64,000 nt of DNA. Origin: Rachycentron canadum. Lineage: Eukaryota > Chordata > Actinopteri > Carangiformes > Rachycentridae. The notes beneath the pieces are model-generated. The model was given only the letters and a program-made list of their open reading frames with translations, did not search any database and was not told where the DNA came from. The position numbers and the translations under genes are program-made. Position 1 is the stretch's first letter. Every line of letters starts with the position of its first letter. The stretch covers positions 7,528,719-7,592,718 of the forward strand of contig CM076669.1 of NCBI GenBank assembly GCA_038496675.1, given 5' to 3'. Of this stretch, positions 1-10,625 are shown piece by piece.

Positions 1-104
1 GTTATTATAGCCTGTCCCCGACTAGAATCCCAAATGTGCTGTTGAATCCAATTTGTGTTGAGGTGTCTAAACTTATTGTAATATCCCTCATCCTCTCTGC
101 ACAG

Positions 105-249
105 GAAGTTGTTGACAGACTGCTGCGATCCACAGAGGATGTTTGCAGTAACTAAGGAGAACTCGCCAATGGGCAAGGTCCTTTGGTACGATGGCGAGTT
201 TTACCATTCGCACACCGTCAACAACGACACCTACCCACTCTTTGTGCAG
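105..249 (+). CDS. st8sia1: st8sia1 internal exon (stem / start of catalytic domain)
   Basis: The exon follows a pyrimidine-rich tract ending in CAG at 102-104 and stops before GTAAG at 250. Its first base completes a split codon from the missing upstream exon. It encodes KLLTDCCDPQRMF, then NSPMGK, WYDGEF and NNDTYPLFVQ. This matches the second coding exon of vertebrate ST8SIA1, including the NxT sequon before the tyrosine. It ends in phase 0. Confidence 0.93.
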
Positions 250-1396
250 GTAAGAAGGAGGGTATCATACCATCCATGGTGTAATACAAGAGGTTGATTT
301 ATAAATGTTTTTAGTGACAACCTCTAGGATGTGAGTCTGCGTTGAGGTTTATGGGGTTGTTTTCCCCATCAGAGCCATAGACTTGGTTGCAGTTCCCGAG
401 ACCCATGGCTTTCAGAGAGGCAGCTGTCCTTCGGGAAGTAACTAAGACCAGATGTTGGACAACGATTTTTCTACCACTCAGTGCAATATGACACTGTAGA
501 GGGTACTGTGGTTGTTAGCATGGGTTCTTGTTGATCCATAATGGAGGTGGGGGAGGAGGCAGTGGAGCAGATAAACATTCTCAAAGGCAGACAGGATTAT
601 TGCAATAGTGTTTTCTGTATGAGGGGGAGTCAGTGTGGAGATGTGGAGAAGGGGGAAGGAGGAGGAGCCACAAGACAACTCCAAGATGTTGGAAACAGCA
701 ATGAAAATACAAGAATGAAACAAACAAGACAAAATATTTATATAATATGGTCTTTCATTTTATCTATTGAATTCCACAATATTTACTTTTCATATAAAAT
801 CAAGTTCCTGCTGTGCTCTTATTACACAAGAGGATTTGTCCTGTCAATTATTTCCACTTTGGTCGACTCTAAGATGGGGGTATTTAAACCATGGGTAACA
901 ACTGGAGGATGATTATGTCTCTCTCAAGTTATTTCCCCTTTCCTTTACACACGGAGACCACAGCATAGTGCAAAAGAGTGTGTTAATCTATGCCTCTGTC
1001 TATATGTGTCTGTACCTAGATAAAGGCTGTTGGGCTATTTTTACATGGTTCCATGCCTGTGCGTGGGTGTGTGTACGCATCTGGATGAGGGTGTTTATAT
1101 GTGTTTGTGCCTGGAAACAGGACAAAATCAGAACCTCAGGTGTAAGTGCTGTTGCCGTGGTTTCTGTTTGGGCAGCACATCTTGCTAATAACCAAGATGG
1201 GATCCCTATTACCGAAGATTACCGGTCGGTAAATGGGATGAATATCTGACCCTAATTTGCAGGCGTGAGCTGTGCATGTTCATTCATGGTGGATGGGGGA
1301 GGAGAGGGTGAATAAATGAAGAGATGAGAGTGGCTGAAAAAGAAAAGTGCCTGTGTATGAATGTAGAGCATTGGGTTTAAACAGAATTTATTGTAG

Positions 1397-1447
<51 letters not shown>

Positions 1448-4412
1448 AAGTAGAGGTTTCACACAGTTTTATTTCTAACAAACTGCTTCTGTTCTAAATC
1501 AGAGGAGACTGATTAATCTAATTTAGATAATAATAGCACATTTATTCCTTGATTAGTCAAATGAGAAAATTAATCTGTTATCTATTCTGACAATTTATCA
1601 TTTGAGTTGTTTTTCAAGCAGCAAAGATTTGCTAGTTTCAGATTCATTAATGATGATTCCCTGCCTTACTTTCTTTTATATGATAGTAAGCTAAATATTT
1701 TGATATTATCTTAAGTTTTGGTAAATATCCTTCTTTTTTTTTAACTATTTTTTTATTGGGGGAAAAATGTGTTTTCATTGCAATAAAATAATCAACTGAT
1801 TAATTGATAATGAAAATCTAACAGCAGCGTGTCTTTCCAGAAACAAATGTGTTTGCATGGCTATGTTGGATCCCATTCTGAACTCGAGGAAGACGGTGTG
1901 TTTGTAATTTGAGTCAGCTGACCCTTTCTAATTGTCAGAGTTACCCATTTTATTTCCTTAACAGAATTTCCCTAACTCTTTGACTGTGTGTTTGTGTGAG
2001 TAATCTGTGGGTTTAGCAATGATCGTACTGTTAGATGTTGTTTTGTTCCTTCCATCACTACTCTGTCACTGGGATGGTAGCAGGTCATTTTGTTTTTTTG
2101 TCTCTGACTCCAGTACATCACCCTGCCCAAGGTTGTGGTGAGTGGCTGCTGCATTGTACAACTTTGTGCTTTTGTGACTCTCTATCTAAGGCTTGCAAAC
2201 CCTATTTTTAGCAGCCTGGTTGCACTTACTGTACAGGCCAATATTGTGGCCAGTTATGTGTTTCCCAGAAGGAAGGTAACTGGTATTTATGTGGGATGGA
2301 CGATGTTCGGAGTCACACACATAAATACTCTGTCTTCTCAACTACCAGTGCTGTGATTGCAGGCCTGAACACAGACAACCAGCCACACTACACTAAGCTG
2401 GCAGCAGCTACAGTATCTGGGCATCTGCCAGGGAATGTGCCAATTAGGGTTTTGACAGTTAATTGCTGGTTAGCTCGACGGCTCAAACAGGGCAGCCCTA
2501 CACACAGCTTACTGGACTGTACAGTGGAGTCCTATGATCTTTTCTTTTCTGATGTTCCCTTCATGTACATCTCCTTTCTTTTATCCCATGACAGTGTATA
2601 CAACAGACATGACCAGGATAAAGGTTGTGCCTTGAATGAAAGAATTTCATTTCCGTGTCATGAAAGGTTTGGCACACAAAAGCCTGTTAATTACAACATA
2701 TTCTTGTTCATTCCTAAATCTCATGGCAATATGCACATCGAAGGTTTCCTTCTATTATGAAACCAAGACAAAATCTATGAGTCAAAAATTGTTGTGCTTT
2801 TCTCTCTTTTTATATTATAGTGGTTTCACTACTTTCTGTTGATATTTTTACGATAAAATCATGAACAAACTATACCAAACCTTTGGATTAACAGCTTTGC
2901 AGAAACAGCTGTCTGATCTCAAATTTTGTTGACTGGTTCCCCTCCTTGGCTTGATGTCCTGTTAGCAGTCGATTGTCTTCTGACTTCTGGCACGGTCCAA
3001 AAGAGACCCAAGAGAAATGTGTGCATGCGTGTGTGTCTGTTCTCAAGTTTTTGCACCCCAAAGGGAATAATAAGCACAACTGTTTCCGCCATCTGGCTTA
3101 ACCCATCCCGCTGACTTAAATGCAGCCAAGGCAAAGAGTAAGGACATTTTTGGCCCTTGTCTTATGAAGCGTACTATTTCAGTGTCCTGTGAAACAGACT
3201 TAATTCTGTCCTATACAAGGGTGGGTGGTGATTCACAACCAATTGCTTTGGGGTACAGGGAAAGATCGTGGAAACTTTTGGGGGAAAAAAAGTAAAAGAT
3301 TTTATTAAAACGTACAACAGAATGTGTAAAAAAAAACAGTTAAATTATTCATCTAAAAATAAAGTATAAACAATTAATATAGTTAAGGTTGATATAGTCA
3401 ACTACTAGTATGAATAAATTATTAACACATAACACTACACGTGGTAGCACGAATAAACCAACCTCAGCATTTAATTTTACAATAATATTGAAGAATATAT
3501 TTAATTCTACTTAATAATATTGAGTTCAAATTCAGTTGAAATGAAAGTGTACTGTCCAAGTTGTGGATGTCACTTAAACAAAAAATTTTTGGGCCACTGC
3601 AGTAAAAAAACACAAAGCCAGTGAGGGGCTTAAAGGAAAGGACATTTTCCAGGGAACTTATTGGAGGAATAGGAGCAAAGATATTTTTTTAAAACTATGC
3701 CTGTTTTTTTTTTCCAACTGTTTTTGTGACAAATAGTCTGAGTGCATTTATCTTAAAGTTCACATCCAGGCTAAGGAGATAATCTTAATGTTTATGTTGA
3801 TGAGACTTGCTTGGTTGTACAGCCGTTTCATTTTGAGATTATCTAGGTATGCTTGTTTGTTTATTTTTTGAGAATGTAATGTATCTCCATGACTGTGTTC
3901 AAGAAACATATGCCAGACTGAAAGTCTGAATGATTTTTTTTTTATTTGTTTTGTTTTGTTGTGTTCAACTCCTCAATCAAATCTCCTTGCTGGTTTGTCC
4001 GTCAGAGTTTGACACTGTGAGAATGTGAAGGAAAATGACTGTAACCGTAGCCAAGGTCCTGGGATTTGCTGAACACAGTGACCCCTGCACCTGCCTGAAC
4101 TAGGATTTAGGTTCATGTGTATAACTGTCTTTAAATGTCCATGTCCATCTAACAAAACTGATGTCTTCTGCCTAGGACAACCCTCTACAGCTGCCCCTGA
4201 AGAAGTGTGCGGTGGTGGGCAATGGTGGCATCCTCCGACACAGCAAATGTGGACAGCACATTGACCAGGCTGACTTCATCATGCGGTGAGAAATAAACTG
4301 CTGTCGGTGGCCGATGTTTGTGCATGAATGTCTGCTGTGAATCAGCTGTACCGAAGAGAGCAGCCAAACACCATCAGCCATCAGTGATAATGAGAGCCGG
4401 TGTCAATTGTAG

Positions 4413-4460
<48 letters not shown>

Positions 4461-6196
4461 AAAATGGGCCACAGTGAACACAAGAGAGAAAAGAGGTTGC
4501 TAAGAATGAGCAAGCAAAACAGGAGCAGGCTAAGGTGATAACAAAAGGCATGAAGCAGAATAAATCCATCTGTTGGGGCATCAAAGATATTTGGCTTCAA
4601 GAAAACACATTCCTGGATTAAGAAATGTGAGGTAACGATTTGGGAATCGTTTACATTCAATAAGATATAACGATTACTTGGTCTTCAAATGGGAAAGATC
4701 TTTATCTAATTTCTTTAATTGACTTTCAAGTCCTTAAGCCAGTATTTACATCTACTGTTCATCCTACATGCCTTTCTGTTAGTAGATTAACTCCAAATAC
4801 ATCCACCATTTTACTGACCTTTTTCATTGGCGCAACAAGTCTTTTAACTTCCTTGAGCCTACATTGTAAAGAGTAGGTCCATTTTACACAGACTTTTAGA
4901 AACTATGACATAAACACCCACTGTGGCTTCCTGAATTTGGCTTATCAGTCACGACTGCCACAGTGACTTAAATAAATCCTTTAATTGTTTATGCTGTGTG
5001 TGTGCGTACAGTATGTGTTTAAACAGCTTACATCAATCAAAGTGATGTTTCGTTCATTCAGGTGCAACCTTCCACCGCTCTCAAAGGAATATGTGGAGGA
5101 TGTCGGAACCAGGACACATCTGGTCACAGCCAACCCCAGCATCATAGAGAAAAGGTAACCGGACTGAATTTTGAACATCACACCAAATTAGAAACATGCC
5201 AGTGTCTCATTACACAGAGTAGTTTGAGTGTCTGAGCACAAATCAGTGGAAAAGACTAATGGGTTACAGAGTGGAATGACGATGTGGAGATGTACTGTAA
5301 GATTTACGACAATGATTCAAATTCAAAATGAAGTGAAGTTGAATAGAAACTTAAAAAAGTTTAATCATGTATTTGTAGAGCAGCAACAAGGAAACAAAAA
5401 CTAATAATAAAAGGACTGTCCTGTCAAAGAAACAAGTCAATATAAAAAGGCACGAGTCAAAAAAGGTAAAGAAAAAAAATCTGGTAAATTAATCCTCTCT
5501 CTCTGTTTAATTTATAAAACTGGCAATTTTGTAAAACAGAGTGCTTATAAGATAAAATCTGCCTATACCTGTTTCTGTTGTGTGATCACACAGGAAATTT
5601 GCAGGGAGCACATAACTCTACTTAATATTGTGACTCCCTCAAAACTGTGATCTATGTTGTCCACATGACATGTAGAATTGCTTACTTTACTTTACTTCCT
5701 CTTAATCACTGTCAGATTTCAGAACCTTCTATGGTCAAGAAAAGCATTTGTGGACAGTATGAAGGTCTACGGCTCCAGCTACATCTACATGCCGGCGTTC
5801 TCTATGAAGCCTGGCACCGGCCCATCGCTGCGGGCATATTACGCCCTTGCAGACTCATCCTCCAACCTCACCATGCTGTTCGCTAACCCCGAATTCCTAC
5901 GCACAGTGGGCAAATTCTGGAAAGCCCGTGGTGTGCACGCCAAACGCCTCTCCACAGGGCTCTTCCTGGTCAGCTTGGCCCTTGGGCTGTGCGAGGAAGT
6001 GACGGCTTACGGCTTCTGGCCGTTCTCCGTTGGCCTGGACAAGCAGCCAGTCAGCCACCACTACTACGACAACATCCTGCCGTACAAGTGGTTTCATGCC
6101 ATGCCTGAGGAGTTTGTCCAGCTTTGGCACCTGCACAAAAGCGGCACATTGCGCATGAGGGTGGGGAGCTGCCCCACTCAGGAATGGAGGAGTTAG
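105..6196 (+). CDS. st8sia1: st8sia1, alpha-2,8-sialyltransferase (GD3 synthase), 3' four coding exons, partial
   Basis: The CDS joins 105-249, 4176-4285, 5062-5154 and 5716-6196. All three introns are GT-AG, the codon phases agree, and the result is 275 residues plus a stop. Human ST8SIA1 has about 356 residues, so roughly 80 N-terminal residues (cytoplasmic tail, membrane anchor, stem) lie in an exon upstream. The enzyme is a Golgi type II membrane glycosyltransferase of family GT29 that moves sialic acid from CMP-Neu5Ac onto GM3 to make GD3, the entry step to b-series gangliosides. Visible motifs are sialylmotif L from CAVVGNGGIL, sialylmotif S (STGLFLVSLALGLCEEV), motif III (HHYYDN) and motif VS (HAMPEE). 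The Cys of motif L and of motif S are the expected disulfide pair. NDT and NLT are N-glycosylation sequons. The stretch RFQNLLWSRK...SYIYMPAFSMK identifies ST8SIA1 rather than ST8SIA5 or ST8SIA6, judged from memory of the family. No frameshift or stop interrupts it. Confidence 0.95.
250..4175 (+). other. st8sia1: st8sia1 intron (3.9 kb)
   Basis: This is a GT-AG intron between two certain coding exons. It is AT-rich, with a (TG)n run at 1398-1445. I see no coding exon, RNA gene or recognisable transposon in it. The short ORFs inside have no codon bias or family likeness. Confidence 0.9.
1398..1445. repeat. (TG)n microsatellite
   Basis: There are 24 perfect TG units inside the first st8sia1 intron of the window. 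Confidence 0.98.
4176..4285 (+). CDS. st8sia1: st8sia1 exon carrying first half of sialylmotif L
   Basis: The acceptor is CCTAG at 4171-4175 and the donor is GTGAG at 4286. The exon begins in phase 0 and ends two bases into an Arg codon. It encodes LPLKKCAVVGNGGILRHSKC followed by GQHIDQADFIMR, the donor-substrate (CMP-sialic acid) binding sialylmotif L. The Cys at 4206-4208 is the invariant disulfide Cys. Confidence 0.96.
4415..4452. repeat. (GA)n microsatellite in st8sia1 intron
   Basis: There are about 19 uninterrupted GA units, followed by GACAGACAGA. The repeat sits in the 776-bp intron 4286-5061. ORFs of Ser-Leu or Arg-Glu repeats on both strands here are products of the repeat. Confidence 0.97.
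5062..5154 (+). CDS. st8sia1: st8sia1 exon carrying second half of sialylmotif L
   Basis: The acceptor is TTCAG ending at 5061 and the donor is GTAACC from 5155. One leading base completes Arg, and the exon ends two bases into the next Arg codon. It encodes CNLPPLSKEYVEDVGTRTHL and then VTANPSIIEK, which completes motif L. The CNLPP and TANPS segments are family hallmarks. Confidence 0.95.
5155..5715 (+). other. st8sia1: st8sia1 intron (561 bp)
   Basis: This is a short GT-AG intron with an A-rich centre (about 5320-5480). Nothing else is recognisable in it. Confidence 0.9.
5716..6196 (+). CDS. st8sia1: st8sia1 last coding exon (sialylmotifs S, III and VS)
   Basis: The acceptor is TGTCAG ending at 5715 and the stop is TAG at 6194-6196. 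The exon gives 159 full residues after the split Arg. It is GC-richer than its surroundings, with strong third-position GC. It holds RFQNLLWSRKAFVD, SYIYMPAFSMK, sialylmotif S with its Cys, HHYYDN and HAMPEE; the His of VS is the predicted catalytic base in GT29 enzymes. The last residues (GSCPTQEWRS) keep the C-terminal Cys but otherwise differ from the mammalian tail, which is usual for this variable end. Confidence 0.97.
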
Positions 6197-6439
6197 ACCG
6201 CATTTAGGCAGTGGTGTTATTGCAGTTGGGTGATGCTTTGCAGGTTTCCAGAAGCAGATGAAGATGTTTGGGTTGTCAGTAAGCAGGAAGTTGTTGTCAT
6301 GACATAAATGGGTGCACGTATTTCCTCTGAGAGAACCTCTGCACTGCGTCTGTGTCCACACACACTCCTGCTAATCCCTAATTTTCATGAGAATGTCCTC
6401 CCCCCAGACCAGGAACAGAGGAGACATTGGCACATGCAG

Positions 6440-6463
6440 ACACACACACACACACACACACAC
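6440..6463. repeat. (CA)n microsatellite in st8sia1 3' UTR
   Basis: There are twelve perfect AC units. Confidence 0.95.
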
Positions 6464-6564
6464 TGTAAAATAATCACACATTCCCAAAACTTGCCATATC
6501 TCTACCCCTTGTCTCTGAACATGCATGGATGTGTCTTTTTTTATGTGAAGCCTCAGTTGGGACT

Positions 6565-6570
6565 AATAAA
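6565..6570 (+). terminator. st8sia1: polyadenylation signal AATAAA for st8sia1
   Basis: A canonical AATAAA sits 369 bases after the stop. A strong GTGTGTGTGG / GTGTGGGGG / T-rich downstream element follows within 10-45 bases, the expected layout for a cleavage site near 6585. Confidence 0.7.
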
Positions 6571-6600
6571 GTGAAAGTGTGTGTGGTTGGATGTGTGGGG

Positions 6601-8685
6601 GATGTTTTTGGTTTTTTTTTTGTATGCTGACTACTGTATCTGACTGACATATGGGGCAGCTGGACCAAACCCCCCTCTGGGTCTTTGTTAAACAGAGACA
6701 GAAGGAGTGGAGGACCAGTGGGAATAATAAAACACACTGAAAGACTGGTGAAACACAAGGAACAAGGGAGAGATAATGGTGTCTAGTAGCTTAGTAGCCT
6801 GAAAGGGGTGGCAGGGGGGAGAAGGAGTGAAAGCTGGCTGGTGTGTGCATGAAAGGATTTTTTCTCTGCTTTTCTTCAACAAAGCGCTTGATTGGCATTC
6901 TCTGGTGCCAGACAGAGCTTTAGTTCAAAACAGGAGCCATTAGAAACTGACTCTTAACTACTATATCCCCTAGAATGTTTAACCAAGCTGCATTTTATCC
7001 CTTCATTGAAAAGGGAGAATGGCCCCTCCCACCCCTCTCATGGACCCATATTGTTTTTGTTTGCCAAATGTGATTTTCAGGGTGAATGTGAATTCTTTTT
7101 CCAGTGGCCATGAAGAGAGGAGAGGAAGCATTATCAACATATACAGTGAGATATGAACACTATATGCTGCAATCAGCATCACACGTAGGACCCTCACTTT
7201 TCATTGGTCGTACCAAACAGTCAGTCATTCACAGGCAGGCTCCCAAGATATGCTCTTTTCAAGGGGTCGCTTGAAGTCGACTCTTGGGAACCGTGCTATA
7301 TTTGCAAGTGCCAAGCCAAGGGAACAGTGGTCTCTTTGATACATGTTCTCGCACTGTCCTTGGGCTCTCAAATGGCGAGATACTTAAGTAGTAGTGACAG
7401 AAACAGAGTTGATGTCACCAGATGGCATTTTACCATAGTTCTTTAGACACCTTATAGATTGAATTGTGATTTCTTCACCCAAATATTGTTGTGATATTTT
7501 TTTCATTGGAGCACAGGAAGAACTGAGCCTCTGTCCTCTGCTCCTTTTTTTTTTAATTGGGCACCATGGCAGATGTTTTGTTTTTGTTTTTTTGTACTTG
7601 CAGGGCTTGCAGATGAACAACAGTGTACTTGATTTCAAATGTATTTTTAGTAAAAAGAAATGTTATTTACGTGCCATATCGTCAGAATCGCTACGAAGGA
7701 TGACTCTGCATGGAAAGTGCATCGCATCCCCTCAAAATGCTCCTCAGACTCAAGGTGCACAACATGTCTTTTATTTACAACTTGTCTGCAACTGAATGAG
7801 GTTGAGTGCCTTTGAGATGTGGCAAAGAATGAATCAAATGAGGGACATTTCTGATGCTGATCGTGTTTTTATGTATGTTTGGCGATATGTGAAATGTTAA
7901 TGTCCCCTGACTTCATGTAAAATTTACTAGTGAGCTACATAGAGCTGGACCAACTTAATGAAGTGAAATTAAATTGAACAATATCCAGTCCAAATGCACA
8001 TGTGGCTCCGGGAGACTGGGAAGTGAACATGATGAATACTTAGACCAAATTGTTTTATTAGTTCTTGTGATGTTTTATTATTTGCACCTTTATATGTTTT
8101 TGTTCTCTCCTGCCCAGTATTGTGAATGAATGAGTTGTGATATAGTGTGAAATTCTAAGTAAGCATGATGAGTTTTCAATGTATATGTGCTTTTTGGTAC
8201 ACAGATTTTTATCCATTTCCATTATGTTTAGATTTGCTGCCTCACTCCATCCCATCTGACAGATAGAGGAGCTGCTGCAGTACTGAGATTTCCTATGGAA
8301 AAGGAGATGAATCTGTGATGTAAACGTTGGTTTTAGCGTGACGACCAATTTGTTTTTTCAATCTCCGATCATTCTTTTTCAAAAGCTACTTCACTGAGTT
8401 GAAATAAACTTAAATAAACAAACAAAACATCAGAGTCATTGCCGCTCTGCTCACATTGAGGTGTTGTGAGTTTTAAACTTAAGTTAACCAGTGGCATTAT
8501 CATGTTGACTTTCTGTCAATGATCTAGTGTGGAAAAACACGTAAGAGCAATATCATCCCCATCAGCAACAGGGGCAGCACATCATCGACTCTCTTCTGCA
8601 TTCCATTCACAAGCTTGGTGTCAAGCAGTTGAAAACGTCAACATGTGCTCTACAGATTTATCATCATGGTTGTTTGTCAGTGTCA
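6601..8685. other. intergenic, nothing recognised
   Basis: This is AT-rich sequence downstream of st8sia1. The ORFs are short and have no recognisable motif. It could include a long 3' UTR of st8sia1, but no conserved element is evident by eye. Confidence 0.6.
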
Positions 8686-8841
8686 TATTGAGACATTTTG
8701 GGAAATGATACACTTATTCGCTTTCTTGTTAATAATCACATGAGAAAATCAGTACTGCTCTCAAATACATTTGTAATCTAACTCTCAGGGGGAAAAAAGA
8801 GAATAAATGTATTTTCCCAAAATGTCGAACTATTCCTTTAA
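8686..8841. mobile_element. fold-back MITE-like element, internally deleted
   Basis: The left arm has GACATTTTGGGAAAT (from 8692) and the right arm has ATTTTCCCAAAATGTC (8811-8826), which are inverted repeats. Inside, ACTTATTCGCTTTCTTG and CTAACTCTC also match a family I know as very common in spiny-rayed fish, whose right end reads CGAACTATTCCTTTAA as here. Full copies are longer, so the middle has been lost. The exact ends and family name are not certain. Confidence 0.65.
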
Positions 8842-10571
8842 TGCCGCCAGTATTGCTATGAGGCCCATGGGCGAAAAAAAGAGAAATAAAACTGAGTAAA
8901 AATGGCTCACAACAAGCACACAATGACAGTGTTGTTGTCCATTTTGCTTCCTGTCTCAGGCCAAAAGGTCACATTTATCGAGTCACAGTATGTGTGGCTG
9001 CAGGGTGACCAGTTGGTTCGAGTAAGCTCACATGTTTGATCCCATAGCAGCCATATAATGCACTGCACTCTTCTCAAGCAAGACACTCCTTTCCTACATG
9101 ATTACAGTGTGAAACCTACCACTGTTTGTGTGTCAGTGCAGCTGTGTCCCACCATGATAAGAACCTCCTTTACTGTTTGGTCTTGATCTTTCCTGATAGT
9201 GCATCTTGGGACACAGACGGTCAAAAACAAATAACTGATGAATAAGTATCTTTCATGTTAAACTAAAGTATAATAATCTGATTAATTATTGGTCACATTG
9301 CAGTTGTGGCAGTGCAATAAGTTAGGGTTAAAACAATACATTTAAAGGAGTGTTTGACCCATTTTTTAATCAATAACAGCCAACAGAGCACAACTTTTCT
9401 GCATATTTAGATATTTGATGTTATGCCAAGCTTGGTTATCTTAAAAAATAGATGTCCCAATCCAACCGTCATCTGCCTGAGCATGTTAAAAATACATCAG
9501 AAATGCAGTTCAACCAAATGTATGTGCCACCTGAAATAAACTGTGAAGCGTGAGTAAGAAAAAAACTGATGAAAACAACCATATCCTTGTACAAGGCAAA
9601 CACTGTTGTCCAATAAAAGAAGGAAAATTTCAAATACTTCTGATGTGTGGTTTGTTCTGGTGTTGGAGTGTTGCCAGGGGCCACTCTATCACATATACTC
9701 ATGGGTCTGCTCTTTCTTAGTTGATGTATGTCTTGTTTTATAGCCACATGACAAATGTAGGGCAGCTGAGTTTCAGATTCACCGAAGTGTTTTTTTTTAG
9801 GCCTCATAGTATTTCTTGTGCTTTCTGTTTGTGGGGGTGTGCAGAAATTGTACTACGCATGCAGTTCATGAAGAGTTTATGAATGTTTCTGCTCCCATAG
9901 AATGGTAATTATGGCTTTAGAGAAGCCCACAGCTCACCACAGCCCCATCTGCATTGCCTGTTTTCTGGGCCATGAATTTTTGAAGATGTGTCAGCAAAAG
10001 CTGCACAGCTGTCTCCCAGGCTCCTGTTTCCTGCTGGACCATATGATTAAGGCCCTAATTTGTTTGTCTAGTATAGAGCGATAGCTACAAGGATGGAGCA
10101 TATTAAGATTTGAAAGGAATGGATGGGTGCACTTGTGTGTGCATTTGCTTGCAATAGGGCCTGCATTACTTAGAAGGGGGCAGATCCACCTTCAGGGAAT
10201 TATACTATATTTAGCCACGCTAGCAGCGCAGCTCTGTGTTTGGCAATGTCACTCTGTCTGCTGGTCCACCACTGTAGTCAACTATGATTAAGCAAACTGT
10301 TTTTAAACGCCCTAGAGGACAAATTACAGATTGATATTTTTGTTAAGTGTCTTCACAAGTGTTGGATTGATTCAGTTTGTCCAATACTTTGGTTTATGAC
10401 AAAATACTTGCAAAATACCTGCCAAACTAATGGCCTTCCCAACAGCCTCAGCTCCATCTTGACGTAAACTATTTACTGTTGTTTCTCACTTCCTTTTTGA
10501 AGTTCTGCTGTGCCAGAGCATCGCAGCTTCTCTGTCTTCTTTCTGTTTACTCCGCCACCTTTCCTCTTCTC

Positions 10572-10575
<4 letters not shown>

Positions 10576-10623
<48 letters not shown>
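10576..10623. repeat. (CA)n microsatellite
   Basis: There are 24 perfect AC units. The overlapping Thr-His and Cys-Val ORFs are artefacts. Confidence 0.98.

Positions 10624-10625
<2 letters not shown>

Larger units (their letters stand above)
6197..6600 (+). other. st8sia1: st8sia1 3' UTR (proximal form)
   Basis: This non-coding stretch follows the stop codon and contains a (CA)n run at 6440-6463. The end is inferred from the AATAAA at 6565 and the GU-rich DNA right after it. Longer 3' UTR forms ending further downstream (for example near an AAATAAA cluster around 8403-8416) cannot be excluded. Confidence 0.65.

Noticed and set aside
4381..4660. Minus-strand ORFs rich in Ser-Leu repeats and plus-strand Arg-Glu ORF
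   Set aside because: They are translations of the (GA)n microsatellite in an st8sia1 intron.
5897..6361. 154-residue minus-strand ORF
   Set aside because: It is a shadow of the GC-rich last exon of st8sia1, whose + strand product matches a known enzyme throughout.
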